A DNA stretch of 64,000 nt. Source: Candidatus Tachikawaea gelatinosa (GTDB lineage: Bacteria > Pseudomonadota > Gammaproteobacteria > Enterobacterales > Enterobacteriaceae). Within the stretch, counting starts at the first letter, position 1; every line of letters starts with the position of its first letter. The stretch is taken from positions 32,001 to 96,000 of the forward strand of contig NZ_AP014521.1 in the NCBI RefSeq assembly GCF_000828815.1. Direction: 5' to 3'. The notes under the pieces were generated by a model. It searched no databases and was not told the origin of the DNA. It saw only the letters and a list, made by a program, of their open reading frames with translations. The position numbers and the translations under genes were made by a program. Below are positions 52,350 through 61,870 of this stretch, one piece after another.

Positions 52350-54431
52350 TTATAATTCACTGTTTTTTAAAAAAGAAAAATCTGCAATTTTTAAGAAAAT
52401 TTCTTTTATATTTTTTAAAATTAATAATCGATTTTTATATAATTTTTTGTTTGTAACGTTAATTTTTACATTTTTGAAAAAATTATTTACTGGTTTTATT
52501 AAACTCATTGTTTCGTTCAATAAACTTTCATAGTTGTTTTGTTCTATTAAATGATCAATAATATTATTGATTTGATTAATAACTTGAAATAATTTAATTT
52601 CATCATGTTCTACTAAATATTTAACGTTTATTTTATCAGGTAATACAACATTTTTATTTATTTTAGAAAAAACATTAATAATACGTTTATTTAAATCAAG
52701 TAAAGCGTTTATTTGCTTTGAATTGTAAAATAACGTAATAGCTTTAACTTTAGCATCAAAATTCATAGGTTTTGTAGGTCGAAAAATTAATATCGATTTA
52801 ATAACGTTTGAATTATATTTTTTATCCTTATACCATGAGAGTAATCTCTTTAAAAGGAAATCAATAATTATCTCTTTTTTTGTTTGCTGTAATTGATTAT
52901 AGCATTCAATAGATTTTTCAACTAAATTATTTAAATCGATATGAAAACGATTGTGAACAATAATTTTTAATAATCCTAAACCTGCACGTCTTAATCCAAA
53001 AGGATCACTGTTTCCTTTTGAAATTTTTCCTAAAATCATTATACCCGTAATTACATCAATTTTTTCTGCAATACTTAAAATAGATCCGATTATGTTAGAA
53101 GGCAGTATATCATTAGAAAACCGAGGTAAATATTGTTCTTTTAAAGCAATAGCAATTTCTTTTTTTTCTCCATTATTAAGTGCGTAATACATACCTACTA
53201 TTCCTTGAAGATCTGGATGTTCGTTTACTAATTGAGTAACTAAATCACATTTGGATAATAATGCTGTACGTTTTATAAGCTTATCGTCTATATTAAGTGT
53301 ATTAGCAATCCATATTGACAATTTTTTAATTCTTTTTGTTTTATCGTACATATTTCCTAAATCTTTTTGAAAAATAATTTGCTTAAGTTTCAATAAACGA
53401 TCTGCAAAATTGATTTTCATGTCCTGAGTAATAAAAAATAGAATGTCAGAAAAATGTGAATATAAAATTTTTTCATAATCAGCAACAATAATTGTAGAAG
53501 ATTTAGATTTAATATTAGCAACAAAAATAAAACTTTTTAGTAAATTATGATTAATATCATATATTGGAAAACATTTTTGTTTTACTTCCATAATATATAT
53601 AAGAATTTCTTGAGGTATAATAAGAAATTTTTTATCAAAACTTCCATAATATATGTTAGGGGATTCAACTAAAGAATTAATTTCGTTAAGTAATGCACTA
53701 TTAAATTTAATAATTCCACCTAACTTTCTAGCAGTGCTTTTAATATCTTTTTTAATTTTTTCTTTTCTTTCATTAAAATCAGCAATTATTTGGTTATTCT
53801 TATAAAGAATAGATGGGTATTCATTAGCATGATTTAAAAATAATTTATTTTTTCCTAAAAAACGGTGCCCATTTATATAACGATTAGACTGTATATTAAA
53901 CAGTTTCATATTAATTAATTCATTGTCTAATAAAACTGTGATTGTACGGATAGGTCGTACGAAAGGTGTAATATCCATATGCCATTTCATGGAATATGGA
54001 GCAGAGATTTTTTCCAAAGTTTTTTTTATAATTTCAGGTAATAAGATTTTTGTTAATTTACCTTTTATTTTTTGATAATAAATTAAAGAATAACCGTTAT
54101 TTCTTTCTAAGAATTTAGTTTTTAAAATATCAATTTTATTTTTAAACGCCCAAATTTCAGCAGGTTTAGGAATTTTTTTATTTAGATCAAAAATAGAAGA
54201 AAAATAAGGACCAATTTTTTTAATATTTTGATCTAACTGGTATTCATGTAATTTAAAAATTTTTATAGCTAATCTTCTTGATGTTGCAAATATTTCTACA
54301 TTACCATGCATTATTTTTAATTTTTTTATTTCGGATACTAAATGATTACAAAAATTTTTTGATAAATTGTGCAATATTTTTTGTGGTAATTCTTCTGTTC
54401 CAATTTCTACTAAAAAAGTTTGTTTATTCAT
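52350..54431 (-). CDS. glyS: Glycyl-tRNA synthetase beta subunit
   Basis: GlyS pairs with GlyQ to charge tRNA-Gly. The beta subunit binds tRNA and resembles archaeal CCA-adding and HD-domain proteins. The 693 residues (E. coli 689) start with FLVEIGTEELPQKIL and include MKWHMDITPFVRPIRTI, NGHRFLG, the HD-like CDLVTQLVNEHPDLQGIVGMYYA (in pieces, about 415-437) and DPFGLRRAGLGLLKI. The C-terminal anticodon-binding DALR-like region is Lys/Asn rich but complete. It follows glyQ by 24 bases. Confidence 0.97.
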   Translation of the reverse strand: MNKQTFLVEIGTEELPQKILHNLSKNFCNHLVSEIKKLKIMHGNVEIFATSRRLAIKIFKLHEYQLDQNIKKIGPYFSSIFDLNKKIPKPAEIWAFKNKIDILKTKFLERNNGYSLIYYQKIKGKLTKILLPEIIKKTLEKISAPYSMKWHMDITPFVRPIRTITVLLDNELINMKLFNIQSNRYINGHRFLGKNKLFLNHANEYPSILYKNNQIIADFNERKEKIKKDIKSTARKLGGIIKFNSALLNEINSLVESPNIYYGSFDKKFLIIPQEILIYIMEVKQKCFPIYDINHNLLKSFIFVANIKSKSSTIIVADYEKILYSHFSDILFFITQDMKINFADRLLKLKQIIFQKDLGNMYDKTKRIKKLSIWIANTLNIDDKLIKRTALLSKCDLVTQLVNEHPDLQGIVGMYYALNNGEKKEIAIALKEQYLPRFSNDILPSNIIGSILSIAEKIDVITGIMILGKISKGNSDPFGLRRAGLGLLKIIVHNRFHIDLNNLVEKSIECYNQLQQTKKEIIIDFLLKRLLSWYKDKKYNSNVIKSILIFRPTKPMNFDAKVKAITLFYNSKQINALLDLNKRIINVFSKINKNVVLPDKINVKYLVEHDEIKLFQVINQINNIIDHLIEQNNYESLLNETMSLIKPVNNFFKNVKINVTNKKLYKNRLLILKNIKEIFLKIADFSFLKNSEL

Positions 54432-54455
54432 AATAATTTATAATATGACAATTTT

Positions 54456-55340
54456 TTATATTTTTCTCATTAGCTTACAATAAGTTTTAGCAATAGATTT
54501 AGTTAATTTATGAAGTCGTAAAATATAGTCTTGACGTTCAGTAACTGAAAAAGCTTGACGAGCATTCATTAGATTAAAACAATGTATTGCTTTTAGCGCC
54601 AATTCGTAAGCTGAAATAGGTAAAGGTTTTTTTAAATTAATTAAGTGTTGTATGTCTTTTTCGTATTGGTTAAAACAATATAAAAGAAAATCAACGTTTG
54701 CATATTCAAAATTATAAGCAGATTGATCTTGTTCATTTTTAAGAAAAAAATCACCGTAAGTAATTTTATTAAATAAATTTTCATCCCAAATGATATCATA
54801 AACATTATTTTTTTGCTGAACATGCATAGCTAATCGTTCTAAACCATAAGTTATTTCTACACTAATTTGTTTGCAAGAAATACCCCCCATTTGTTGAAAA
54901 TAAGTAAATTGAGTAATTTCTATTCCGTTCATCCAAACTTCCCATCCCACTCCACAAGCGCCTAAACTTGGGTTTGACCAATTATCTTCGATAAATTGAA
55001 CATCATTCTTTTTTAAATCTATTCCAATACTTTTTAAAGAATTTATATATATATCTTGTATATTTTGAGGAGGAGGTTTAATAATAACTTGTAATTGATA
55101 ATAGTGTTGTAATCGATAAGAGTTTTTTCCATAACGTCCATCATTTGGACGACGTGAAGGTTGTAAATAAACTGCTGACATAGGTTCATTGTTAATTGCA
55201 CCAAAAAAAGTAAAAGGATGAGATGTACCAGCACCAACTTCTAAATCTATGGGATGTAATACATTGCATCCTTTATCTGACCAATATTTTTTTAAAATGC
55301 GTATAATGTTTTGAAACGTTATTAATGTAGATTTATTCAT
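54456..55340 (-). CDS. glyQ: Glycyl-tRNA synthetase alpha subunit
   Basis: GlyQ is the catalytic class II synthetase subunit that activates glycine. The 294 residues (E. coli 303) hold the start [39 protein letters not shown] (motif 1 area), [14 protein letters not shown] (motif 2 loop), [28 protein letters not shown] in pieces, and [11 protein letters not shown] (motif 3). A separate alpha/beta GlyRS is the bacterial form. First gene of glyQS. Confidence 0.98.
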   Translation of the reverse strand: MNKSTLITFQNIIRILKKYWSDKGCNVLHPIDLEVGAGTSHPFTFFGAINNEPMSAVYLQPSRRPNDGRYGKNSYRLQHYYQLQVIIKPPPQNIQDIYINSLKSIGIDLKKNDVQFIEDNWSNPSLGACGVGWEVWMNGIEITQFTYFQQMGGISCKQISVEITYGLERLAMHVQQKNNVYDIIWDENLFNKITYGDFFLKNEQDQSAYNFEYANVDFLLYCFNQYEKDIQHLINLKKPLPISAYELALKAIHCFNLMNARQAFSVTERQDYILRLHKLTKSIAKTYCKLMRKI

Positions 55341-55434
55341 TATGAATTTTATGATAAGAATTTGATGAATAGTTAATTCAAAAATTTTTTATATATATAA
55401 TAATTTTCTTGTTAAGAATAATTTTTATATTGCA

Positions 55435-56184
55435 TTAAAACGTATCTTTTTTTTTACGTAATAAAGCAAGAATATCCCATAAAAAGTTTGTTTTAACATG
55501 AAAAAATTTTTTTATTTTTTTTTCTTTGATGCGAAAAAAAATATTAATTTTTCTTTCCTTTGATAAAGTTGTTGGAAAATTTATTCTTGTTTTTTTTGTT
55601 TTATTTTTTATTTTCCTATAATATGAAGAAAAGTATACATCTTTTGGAAAAAGTGTATAAGAGAATTTCATATTATTTAAAGAATATTCATGTCCAGGAC
55701 ATATAATAGTTTGTTCGGGTAAATTATTAATTCTATTTAAAGAATTATACATATCTTTAGCCGTTCCTTCAAATAAACGTCCACAACCTCCAGAAAATAA
55801 AACATCACCACAAAACAAATAAGGTTTAATATAATAAGAAACATGTCCCATTGTATGACCTGGTGTTAATATTACAAAAATTTTTTTTCCTAAAATATTA
55901 ATACTATTATTACTAACAACGATATAGTTATTATATTTTTTTGTTATTTCTTTTGGACCAAATATTTTTATTTTTGGCCAAATTTTGCATATATTATATA
56001 CTCCTCCTGTATGATCTTCATGATTATGCGTAAGAAAAATTCCAATAGGATATAATTTATTAGAATATATTTTATTTATTAATAATTTTGTATCACCTGG
56101 ATCAATGATGACGCAATCTTTTTTTTTGTTATATAAAATCCAAATGTAATTATCTTTTAAACTTAATACACCTGTAATATTCAT
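55435..56184 (-). CDS. gloB: Hydroxyacylglutathione hydrolase (glyoxalase II)
   Basis: GloB hydrolyses S-lactoylglutathione to lactate and glutathione, the second step of methylglyoxal detoxification. The 249 residues (E. coli 251) belong to the metallo-beta-lactamase fold. The metal motif THNHEDHTGG has ligands at His53, His55, Asp57 and His58, the same positions as in E. coli; TPGHTMGHVSYY and LFCGDVLFSGGCGRLFEG follow. The gloB-rnhA-dnaQ neighbourhood is kept from E. coli. Confidence 0.96.
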   Translation of the reverse strand: MNITGVLSLKDNYIWILYNKKKDCVIIDPGDTKLLINKIYSNKLYPIGIFLTHNHEDHTGGVYNICKIWPKIKIFGPKEITKKYNNYIVVSNNSINILGKKIFVILTPGHTMGHVSYYIKPYLFCGDVLFSGGCGRLFEGTAKDMYNSLNRINNLPEQTIICPGHEYSLNNMKFSYTLFPKDVYFSSYYRKIKNKTKKTRINFPTTLSKERKINIFFRIKEKKIKKFFHVKTNFLWDILALLRKKKDTF

Positions 56185-56191
56185 ATTAATA

Positions 56192-56659
56192 TTATTTTTT
56201 ATATATGTATCCAGTATCTATATGATCTGGAAATTTTGCAGCTTTTTTGGCTAAAATATCACAAATTTCGTTTTCTTTATGACCATTATGACTTTTTAAC
56301 CAATACCATTTTATTTTATAATGAAATTTAATAACGTGATCTAATTTTTTCCATAAGTCAATATTCTTAACAGTTTTTTGTTTAATTTTCCAATTATTTA
56401 TTTTCCATTTTTTTATCCATATATTAATTCCTTGATTTAAATATTGACTATCAGTGTAAATTTTAATATCACAAGCCTGGTTAATTGTTTCTAATGCAAC
56501 AATAGCTGCCATTAATTCCATTCGATTATTCGTTGTTAGATGATATCCAACACTCATTTGCTTTTCATATGTATTATAACGTAAAATGATTCCATATCCA
56601 CCAGGACCTGGATTTCCTAAACAAGAACCATCAATAAATATTATTACTTTTTTATACAT
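56192..56659 (-). CDS. rnhA: Ribonuclease HI
   Basis: RNase HI removes RNA from RNA-DNA hybrids. Starting at 56659 gives 155 residues, the E. coli length, and places the catalytic residues at Asp10 ([16 protein letters not shown]), Glu48 ([10 protein letters not shown]), Asp70 ([11 protein letters not shown]) and Asp134 ([13 protein letters not shown]). A longer frame from 56704 adds 15 residues without counterpart and would overlap dnaQ. It diverges from dnaQ across only 31 bases and is followed by gloB. Confidence 0.97.
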   Translation of the reverse strand: MYKKVIIFIDGSCLGNPGPGGYGIILRYNTYEKQMSVGYHLTTNNRMELMAAIVALETINQACDIKIYTDSQYLNQGINIWIKKWKINNWKIKQKTVKNIDLWKKLDHVIKFHYKIKWYWLKSHNGHKENEICDILAKKAAKFPDHIDTGYIYKK

Positions 56660-56690
56660 TTCTTTTAATAAATTACTATTTAAAAAAAAT

Positions 56691-57419
56691 ATGAACATTA
56701 TCAATAATCGTCAAATTGTTTTAGATACTGAAACAACTGGAATGAATACTATTGGTGCACATTATGAAGGACATCGTATTATTGAAATTGGAGCAGTAGA
56801 AATTATTAATCGTCAGTTAACAGGAAAAAATTTTCATGTTTACTTAAAACCTAATCGTTTAGTAGATATCAAAGCATTTAATATACATGGTATATCAGAT
56901 AATTTTCTTTCTAACCAACCAAAATTCAATGAAGTTGCAAAAAGTTTTTTTAAATATATTGTGAATACTGAACTGATTATTCATAATGCAGCTTTTGATA
57001 TAGGATTTATTGATTATGAATTTTCATTATTAATGAAAAAAAAATTTAAATTAGAAAATTTTTGTAAAATAACTGATAGTCTAAAGATCGCAAGAAAACT
57101 GTTTCCAGGAAAAAGAAACAGTTTGAACGCGTTATGTTCACGTTATAACATTAATAATAATAAACGTATTTTGCATGGAGCTTTATTAGATGCTGAAATT
57201 CTTGCACAAGTTTATTTATTAATGACAAGTGGTCAAATATCTTTTTCCTTTCATCAAAGGAAAAGTTATGATAAAGATATTGATTATAATAAAATTCATA
57301 AAAAAAACAAAGTATTAAATTTACCTATAATATATGCAAAAACCAATGATATTGAACAACATATAAAATTATTAAAAATTATAAAAAAAACAAATAAAAA
57401 TTGTTTATGGAATAGTTGA
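56691..57419 (+). CDS. dnaQ: DNA polymerase III epsilon subunit (proofreading exonuclease)
   Basis: DnaQ is the 3'-5' proofreading exonuclease of the replicative polymerase. From the ATG at 56691 the product has 242 residues (E. coli 243) and aligns from the first residue. The DEDDh motifs are [10 protein letters not shown] (Asp12, Glu14), [15 protein letters not shown] (Asp) and [15 protein letters not shown] (His, Asp). The C-terminal alpha-binding tail ending NCLWNS is kept. A reading frame open further upstream overlaps rnhA and is not needed. Confidence 0.97.
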   Translation: MNIINNRQIVLDTETTGMNTIGAHYEGHRIIEIGAVEIINRQLTGKNFHVYLKPNRLVDIKAFNIHGISDNFLSNQPKFNEVAKSFFKYIVNTELIIHNAAFDIGFIDYEFSLLMKKKFKLENFCKITDSLKIARKLFPGKRNSLNALCSRYNINNNKRILHGALLDAEILAQVYLLMTSGQISFSFHQRKSYDKDIDYNKIHKKNKVLNLPIIYAKTNDIEQHIKLLKIIKKTNKNCLWNS

Positions 57420-57515
57420 TTTTTATTTATTTTAACGTACAAACAAAAGTAATTGACAAACAAATAAATTTCAAATATAGAAAAATTTAGTTAAAATATA
57501 TTTTAAGCTAAATCT

Positions 57516-58469
57516 ATGAAGATGAATTTGAAAAAAAATAATACATGCGCTATAAAATATTCACGTGATTTTATTGGTTATGGTAATAATAGTCCTAATT
57601 TTCGTTGGCCAAATAACACAAATATTGCAATTCAGTTTGTCTTAAATTATGAAGAAGGAGGAGAGAGTCATATACAAAATGGAGATAAATTTTCTGAAAA
57701 ATTTCTTTCAGATATAACAAACGCACAAGAATATAATAATATTCATATGTCTATGGATTCAATTTATGAGTATGGTTCTCGTGTAGGTTGTTTGAGAATT
57801 ATGAAAGAATTTCAAAAAAGAAATTTACCTCTCACGATTTTTGCTGTAGCAATAGCATTAGAAAAAAATTCAGAAATCATATCAATAATTAAATCAAATT
57901 ACTTTGATATAGTGAGTCATGGTTTTCGTTGGATTAATTATCAAAACATTAATGAGAAAATTGAAAAAAAACATATAGATCAAGCAGTAAAAATATTTAT
58001 TAAAATTTTTAATAAAAAACCAACAGGTTGGTATACAGGAAGGGATAGTCCTAATACCCGTAGATTAATAGTAGAAAATGGTTCTTTCATTTATGATAGT
58101 GATTATTATGGCGATGATTTACCTTTTTGGACAAAAGTAACTTGTAAAAATAAAATCATAAAACCTCATTTAATAATTCCGTATACATTAGATTGTAACG
58201 ATATGCGTTTTGTTACACAACAAGGATTTGGAACTTCAGAACATTTCTATAAATATTTACGTGATACATTTGATGTTTTATATAAAGAAGGAAAAAACAC
58301 ACCTAAAATGATGTCTATTGGAATGCATGGTCGAATATTAGGTCGACCTGGTCGGTTCAAAGGATTGCAAAATTTTCTTGATTATATTCAACAATATAAA
58401 AAAATTTGGATCTGTACACGACAACAAATTGCTGAATTTTGGATAAAAAATTTTCCTTATTCTTTTTGA
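57516..58469 (+). CDS. puuE: Allantoinase PuuE (polysaccharide-deacetylase fold)
   Basis: PuuE opens the ring of allantoin to allantoate; it belongs to the polysaccharide-deacetylase-like family rather than the amidohydrolase allantoinases (AllB). The 317 residues match the Pseudomonas PuuE type over the whole length: YSRDFIGYGNNSPNFRWPNN at the start, FVLNYEEGGESHI (about 41-53), MDSIYEYGSRVG, SHGFRWINYQ, GWYTGRDSPNTRRL, YTLDCNDMRF and MLSIGLH-like MMSIGMHGRILGRPGR. It stands at the edge of a ureide cluster with hpxYXW and hpxJK. Base composition is like its neighbours, so the gene is an old resident. Confidence 0.93.
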   Translation: MKMNLKKNNTCAIKYSRDFIGYGNNSPNFRWPNNTNIAIQFVLNYEEGGESHIQNGDKFSEKFLSDITNAQEYNNIHMSMDSIYEYGSRVGCLRIMKEFQKRNLPLTIFAVAIALEKNSEIISIIKSNYFDIVSHGFRWINYQNINEKIEKKHIDQAVKIFIKIFNKKPTGWYTGRDSPNTRRLIVENGSFIYDSDYYGDDLPFWTKVTCKNKIIKPHLIIPYTLDCNDMRFVTQQGFGTSEHFYKYLRDTFDVLYKEGKNTPKMMSIGMHGRILGRPGRFKGLQNFLDYIQQYKKIWICTRQQIAEFWIKNFPYSF

Positions 58470-58506
58470 ATAAAATATTTATAAAATTAAGTATTTTAAT
58501 TTATTT

Positions 58507-59904
58507 TTATAGTCTAATATTCCTAGGTTTCAATAATATTTCTTTTTTTTCTAATTCCCAAGCTATTCTTAAAGCATTTATTTCTTTAAATGGAGAAGCA
58601 ATTATTTGTATTCCAATTGGTAATTTTTTATCAGTCATTAATGGCACGCTACAAACTGGTAAACCAATAAAAGAAATTGGTTGTGTTAATAACCCCATAG
58701 CCACACGTGGTGAAAAATTTGTATTATTAATAATCATGTTTTCTTGTCCAATTAAAGTAGCACTACAAGGAGTAGATGGTGCAATTAATATATCAATTTT
58801 TTTAAAAATAGATGCAACAATTTTTTGAAAAATACGTCGAAAACGTTGAGCTTGAATATACCAAGTATTTGGTATCATAGAACCTGCTAAAAGTCTAGGG
58901 TATGAATAACTATCCATTTTTAATGATTTACGTAAATATGGTAAGTAATTATTTCCAGCTTCAGAGGCTGTAATAATAAAAGCAGATATACGAGCTATAA
59001 TTGCTTCAGGTAAAATAATTTCTTCTTGTATATTTAATGATTGAGCAACTTTTTTAACTGCTAGATTCGCATGTTTATCACACCACTTTTTAAAAAAACC
59101 TCCAAGAACAGCGCATTTTAATCCTTTTGCACCTTTTTTAATACAATTAAAATTATACATCGAATTATCAGAATAAGAAGATTGAAAACAATCTTGTATA
59201 TCACGTCCACATAAAACATTATAAACAAGTGCAAGATCTTCAACACAGCGAGCAAAATGACCAACATGATCTAAACTGCTTGAAAAAACGTGCACTCCGT
59301 TTCGAGAAATACGTCCAAAAGTTGGTTTTAACCCAAAAATTCCACATAAAGAAGCAGGTACTCTTATTGAACCATTTGTATCAGTTCCAAGCGAAAATGG
59401 AATTAAACCTGCAGATACTGCTGCAGCTGATCCTCCTGATGAACCACCTGCTATACGTTTATGATCATGTGGGTTACGCGTAGGACCATAATCGCTATTT
59501 TCTGTAGTAAAACCATATGCATAAGCATCCATATTTAATGCACCTGTTAACAAAGCTCCTGACTGTAACAATTTATTTATTGTCCATGCATCTTTAATAG
59601 CGGGTTTGTTTTTTTTAAAAATTTTTGATCCAACTAATGTTATATAATTTTTTATATTAAAAATGTTTTTAACCCCATAGGGTATTCCTAATAAAGGTAA
59701 ATTTTTAATGTTTTTAAAATATTTTTTCTCAAGATTAGTTGCTTCAAGCAACATACGTTTTTCAGTAATTGTTATCCAAGCATTTAATTGTGGATTATAT
59801 TTTTGAATATTTTTTATCGTTTCTTTCGTGATTTCTTGGATACTTATTTTCTTTTTAAGAATAGCTGATTTCAATTGTTTAATAGTTAGTCCAAAAATAT
59901 TCAT
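58507..59904 (-). CDS. hpxY: AtzE/HpxY-like amidase of the ureide cluster
   Basis: An amidase-signature hydrolase of 465 residues. The Ser-cisSer-Lys triad is visible: YGVKNIF (Lys79), AGGSSGGSAAAVSAG (Ser155/156) and TDTNGSIRVPAS (nucleophile Ser179). It follows hpxX with an ATGA overlap, and a small DUF4089-like subunit directly upstream is characteristic of AtzG-AtzE and of Klebsiella HpxX-HpxY, not of GatCAB. AtzE hydrolyses 1-carboxybiuret; the substrate of HpxY in uric acid breakdown is not firmly known to me. It is convergent with puuE. Family assignment is firm, the substrate is inferred. Confidence 0.82.
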   Translation of the reverse strand: MNIFGLTIKQLKSAILKKKISIQEITKETIKNIQKYNPQLNAWITITEKRMLLEATNLEKKYFKNIKNLPLLGIPYGVKNIFNIKNYITLVGSKIFKKNKPAIKDAWTINKLLQSGALLTGALNMDAYAYGFTTENSDYGPTRNPHDHKRIAGGSSGGSAAAVSAGLIPFSLGTDTNGSIRVPASLCGIFGLKPTFGRISRNGVHVFSSSLDHVGHFARCVEDLALVYNVLCGRDIQDCFQSSYSDNSMYNFNCIKKGAKGLKCAVLGGFFKKWCDKHANLAVKKVAQSLNIQEEIILPEAIIARISAFIITASEAGNNYLPYLRKSLKMDSYSYPRLLAGSMIPNTWYIQAQRFRRIFQKIVASIFKKIDILIAPSTPCSATLIGQENMIINNTNFSPRVAMGLLTQPISFIGLPVCSVPLMTDKKLPIGIQIIASPFKEINALRIAWELEKKEILLKPRNIRL

Positions 59905-60083
59905 GCATTAAAAACTCCTGATATTTCTATATCATATTCGATTGGATAACTCATTAAAATTATTGATAATTCTTCAATTTGTTTTAATTGATATAATAAT
60001 TTTAAACGATTAGTATTATTTATCTTTAGTTCTAAAATATCTTCCATATGATGAATATAATTCATCCAATTTTTTTTTTTCAT
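59901..60083 (-). CDS. hpxX: Small HpxX/AtzG-like subunit (DUF4089 type)
   Basis: A 60-residue protein read from ATG at 60083; a longer frame begins at 60110 inside hpxW. It has no catalytic motif. It shows the two-helix pattern of AtzG/HpxX partners: MNYIHHMEDILEL, then LKQIEELSIILMSYPIE and the tail EISGVFNA. AtzG resembles GatC and is needed for AtzE folding and activity. The ATGA overlap with hpxY and the 14-base gap from hpxW argue that it is a real gene. The assignment rests on context and weak pattern similarity. Confidence 0.72.
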   Translation of the reverse strand: MKKKNWMNYIHHMEDILELKINNTNRLKLLYQLKQIEELSIILMSYPIEYDIEISGVFNA

Positions 60084-60097
60084 ATAATATCTGTTTT

Positions 60098-61693
60098 TTA
60101 AAAACCACATGCGCTTCCGTTGCTACGTGGATCATAAGCACCTTCTAATATTCCATTACTATGACGAACAATTATACCTGCATGACCAACTTTTTCACTA
60201 TATTGAGATAGTATCTCTATGTTATGTCCCATTTTTTTTAAATCTTTTAAAATATTTATAAAAAATCGATTTTCGAGTTTTAAGGTGTTACAATTTTTAC
60301 CCCAATTTCTTCCAAATAACCAACGAGGCGCACTAATTGCATCTTGAAGTGGTATATTTTGTGTTACATATCGATGAAAAATTGTTGCTTGTGTTTGCGG
60401 TTGTCCATCTCCACCCATTGATCCATATACCATTAATTTACCATTTTTTAATATAGCTAAAGAAGGACAGAGAGTGTGAAATGGTTTTTTTTTAGGGAAT
60501 AAAGTTAATATTTTTTTAGGTTCTAAAACAAAAGATGAACCTCTATTATTCCATAAAATTCCTGTTTTAGGAATAACAACACCACTGCCAAACTCATGAT
60601 ATATACTTTGAATAAAAGAAACTGCAATACCATTTTTATCTATAGCACCCATCCAAACAGTATCATTTTTAAAAAAACTATTATATAAAAAATCAGTAGC
60701 TTTATGCTTATTTATTTTATCAAATAGAGATTTTAAATAATCTTTTGAAAGTAATGATTGTAAATTTTTGTTCATATAAATAGGATCAGTGATATATTTA
60801 TCGCGCATAAAAAAAGCTATTTTTGTTGCTTCGACAATATAATGAATATTATGTGATTCTTTTTTATAATTAATTTTAGATAAGTTATCAATAATTCCTA
60901 ATATAACTAGAGCAACAAAACCTTGGGTTGGAGGCATTGTATTCCATATTTTTCCTTTACTATGAGACAAATATAAAGGAACATGGGATTGTGCACGATA
61001 ACTCATTAAATCATTTAAAGTAATAGGAATATTTAGTTTTAACATACCTTTTGCTATTTTACACGCTGTTTCTCCTCGATAGAAACTATCTAAACCATCT
61101 TTACTTAAATTTATTAATGTTTTTGCTAATTCAGGTTGAAAAAAAAGGTCACCAGGTTTATAAATATTTTTATTATCTTTTAGAAAAATTTTAGAAAAAC
61201 CAGGTTGATTAATTAATTCTAATTTTTTAGATTCAGTCATAATACTTTGTGATAAAGTGATTGGAAAACCATTACTTGCATAATTAATTGCATCATTTAA
61301 TAATTCATAAATAGAAAAGGATTGCAAAATTTTTTTTTCTTTTATTAAATTTAATGCTTTTTCCCATCCACTAACAGTACCTGCAATTGTTAATGCTGAT
61401 TGTGGACCTCTATAAGGAATAGTTTTTTTGTTATTAAAGTATTTTATGTTAGCTAATGACCCAGAAAATCCACTTGCATCAATAGCTATAGGTTTTTCTT
61501 TAGGGAACATAATAATCCAAAATCCATCACCTCCTAATCCGTTCATATGAGGATAAACTACTGAAATGGTTGCTGCAGCTGATACCATTGCTTCAATTGC
61601 GTTTCCACCTTTACGTAATATTTTTAATCCGCTTGAACTAGCTAAATGGTGAGGAGTAACAACCATTCCATTAACAGACATATTGCTTTGCAT
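60098..61693 (-). CDS. hpxW: HpxW-like oxamate amidohydrolase (gamma-glutamyltransferase fold)
   Basis: An Ntn-hydrolase of the gamma-glutamyltransferase family, 531 residues. After GGNAIEAMVSAAATISVVYPHMNGLGGDGF in pieces (29-58), the self-cleavage site NDTVWMGAIDKNG puts the nucleophile at Thr345. The small subunit has NNRGSSF, PFHTLCPSLA and YGSMGGDGQPQTQ. There is no signal peptide, unlike periplasmic Ggt, so it is cytoplasmic. In Klebsiella HpxW hydrolyses oxamate to oxalate and ammonia at the end of uric acid breakdown. Location with hpxX, hpxY and ureide genes supports this over a glutathione role. It diverges from hpxJ. Confidence 0.85.
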   Translation of the reverse strand: MQSNMSVNGMVVTPHHLASSSGLKILRKGGNAIEAMVSAAATISVVYPHMNGLGGDGFWIIMFPKEKPIAIDASGFSGSLANIKYFNNKKTIPYRGPQSALTIAGTVSGWEKALNLIKEKKILQSFSIYELLNDAINYASNGFPITLSQSIMTESKKLELINQPGFSKIFLKDNKNIYKPGDLFFQPELAKTLINLSKDGLDSFYRGETACKIAKGMLKLNIPITLNDLMSYRAQSHVPLYLSHSKGKIWNTMPPTQGFVALVILGIIDNLSKINYKKESHNIHYIVEATKIAFFMRDKYITDPIYMNKNLQSLLSKDYLKSLFDKINKHKATDFLYNSFFKNDTVWMGAIDKNGIAVSFIQSIYHEFGSGVVIPKTGILWNNRGSSFVLEPKKILTLFPKKKPFHTLCPSLAILKNGKLMVYGSMGGDGQPQTQATIFHRYVTQNIPLQDAISAPRWLFGRNWGKNCNTLKLENRFFINILKDLKKMGHNIEILSQYSEKVGHAGIIVRHSNGILEGAYDPRSNGSACGF

Positions 61694-61870
61694 ATTTTTA
61701 GTTTTTAATATAAATGTACAACTATTTTATTTAAAAAAACTTTTAATGAATTTTTATATAAAACAAAAGAATTAAAAATTATATTTTATTTTAAAAAATC
61801 ATTTAACTAACTATCATTTATAATAAAATTATAGTTTTTACTTAATAAATATTAATAATGGTTATCTTCT
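61694..61870. promoter_or_regulatory. Divergent promoter region hpxW / hpxJ
   Basis: The 177 AT-rich bases between the two divergent ureide operons must hold both promoters. An inverted repeat AACTAT (61809-61814) / ATAGTT (61831-61836) with a 16-base spacer lies about 35 bases before hpxJ and could be an operator, but is weak. In Klebsiella the corresponding genes are controlled by HpxU; no regulator gene is seen here. Confidence 0.35.

Noticed and set aside
58507-59904. GatA subunit of the tRNA-dependent amidotransferase
   Set aside because: No gatB nearby, Enterobacterales normally use GlnRS/AsnRS, and the partner is a DUF4089-like protein in a ureide cluster.
60098-61693. Ordinary periplasmic gamma-glutamyltransferase (Ggt)
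   Set aside because: The GGT fold is clear, but there is no signal peptide and the gene is embedded with HpxX/HpxY-like, allantoinase, ureidoglycine aminotransferase and allantoate hydrolase genes, fitting HpxW.
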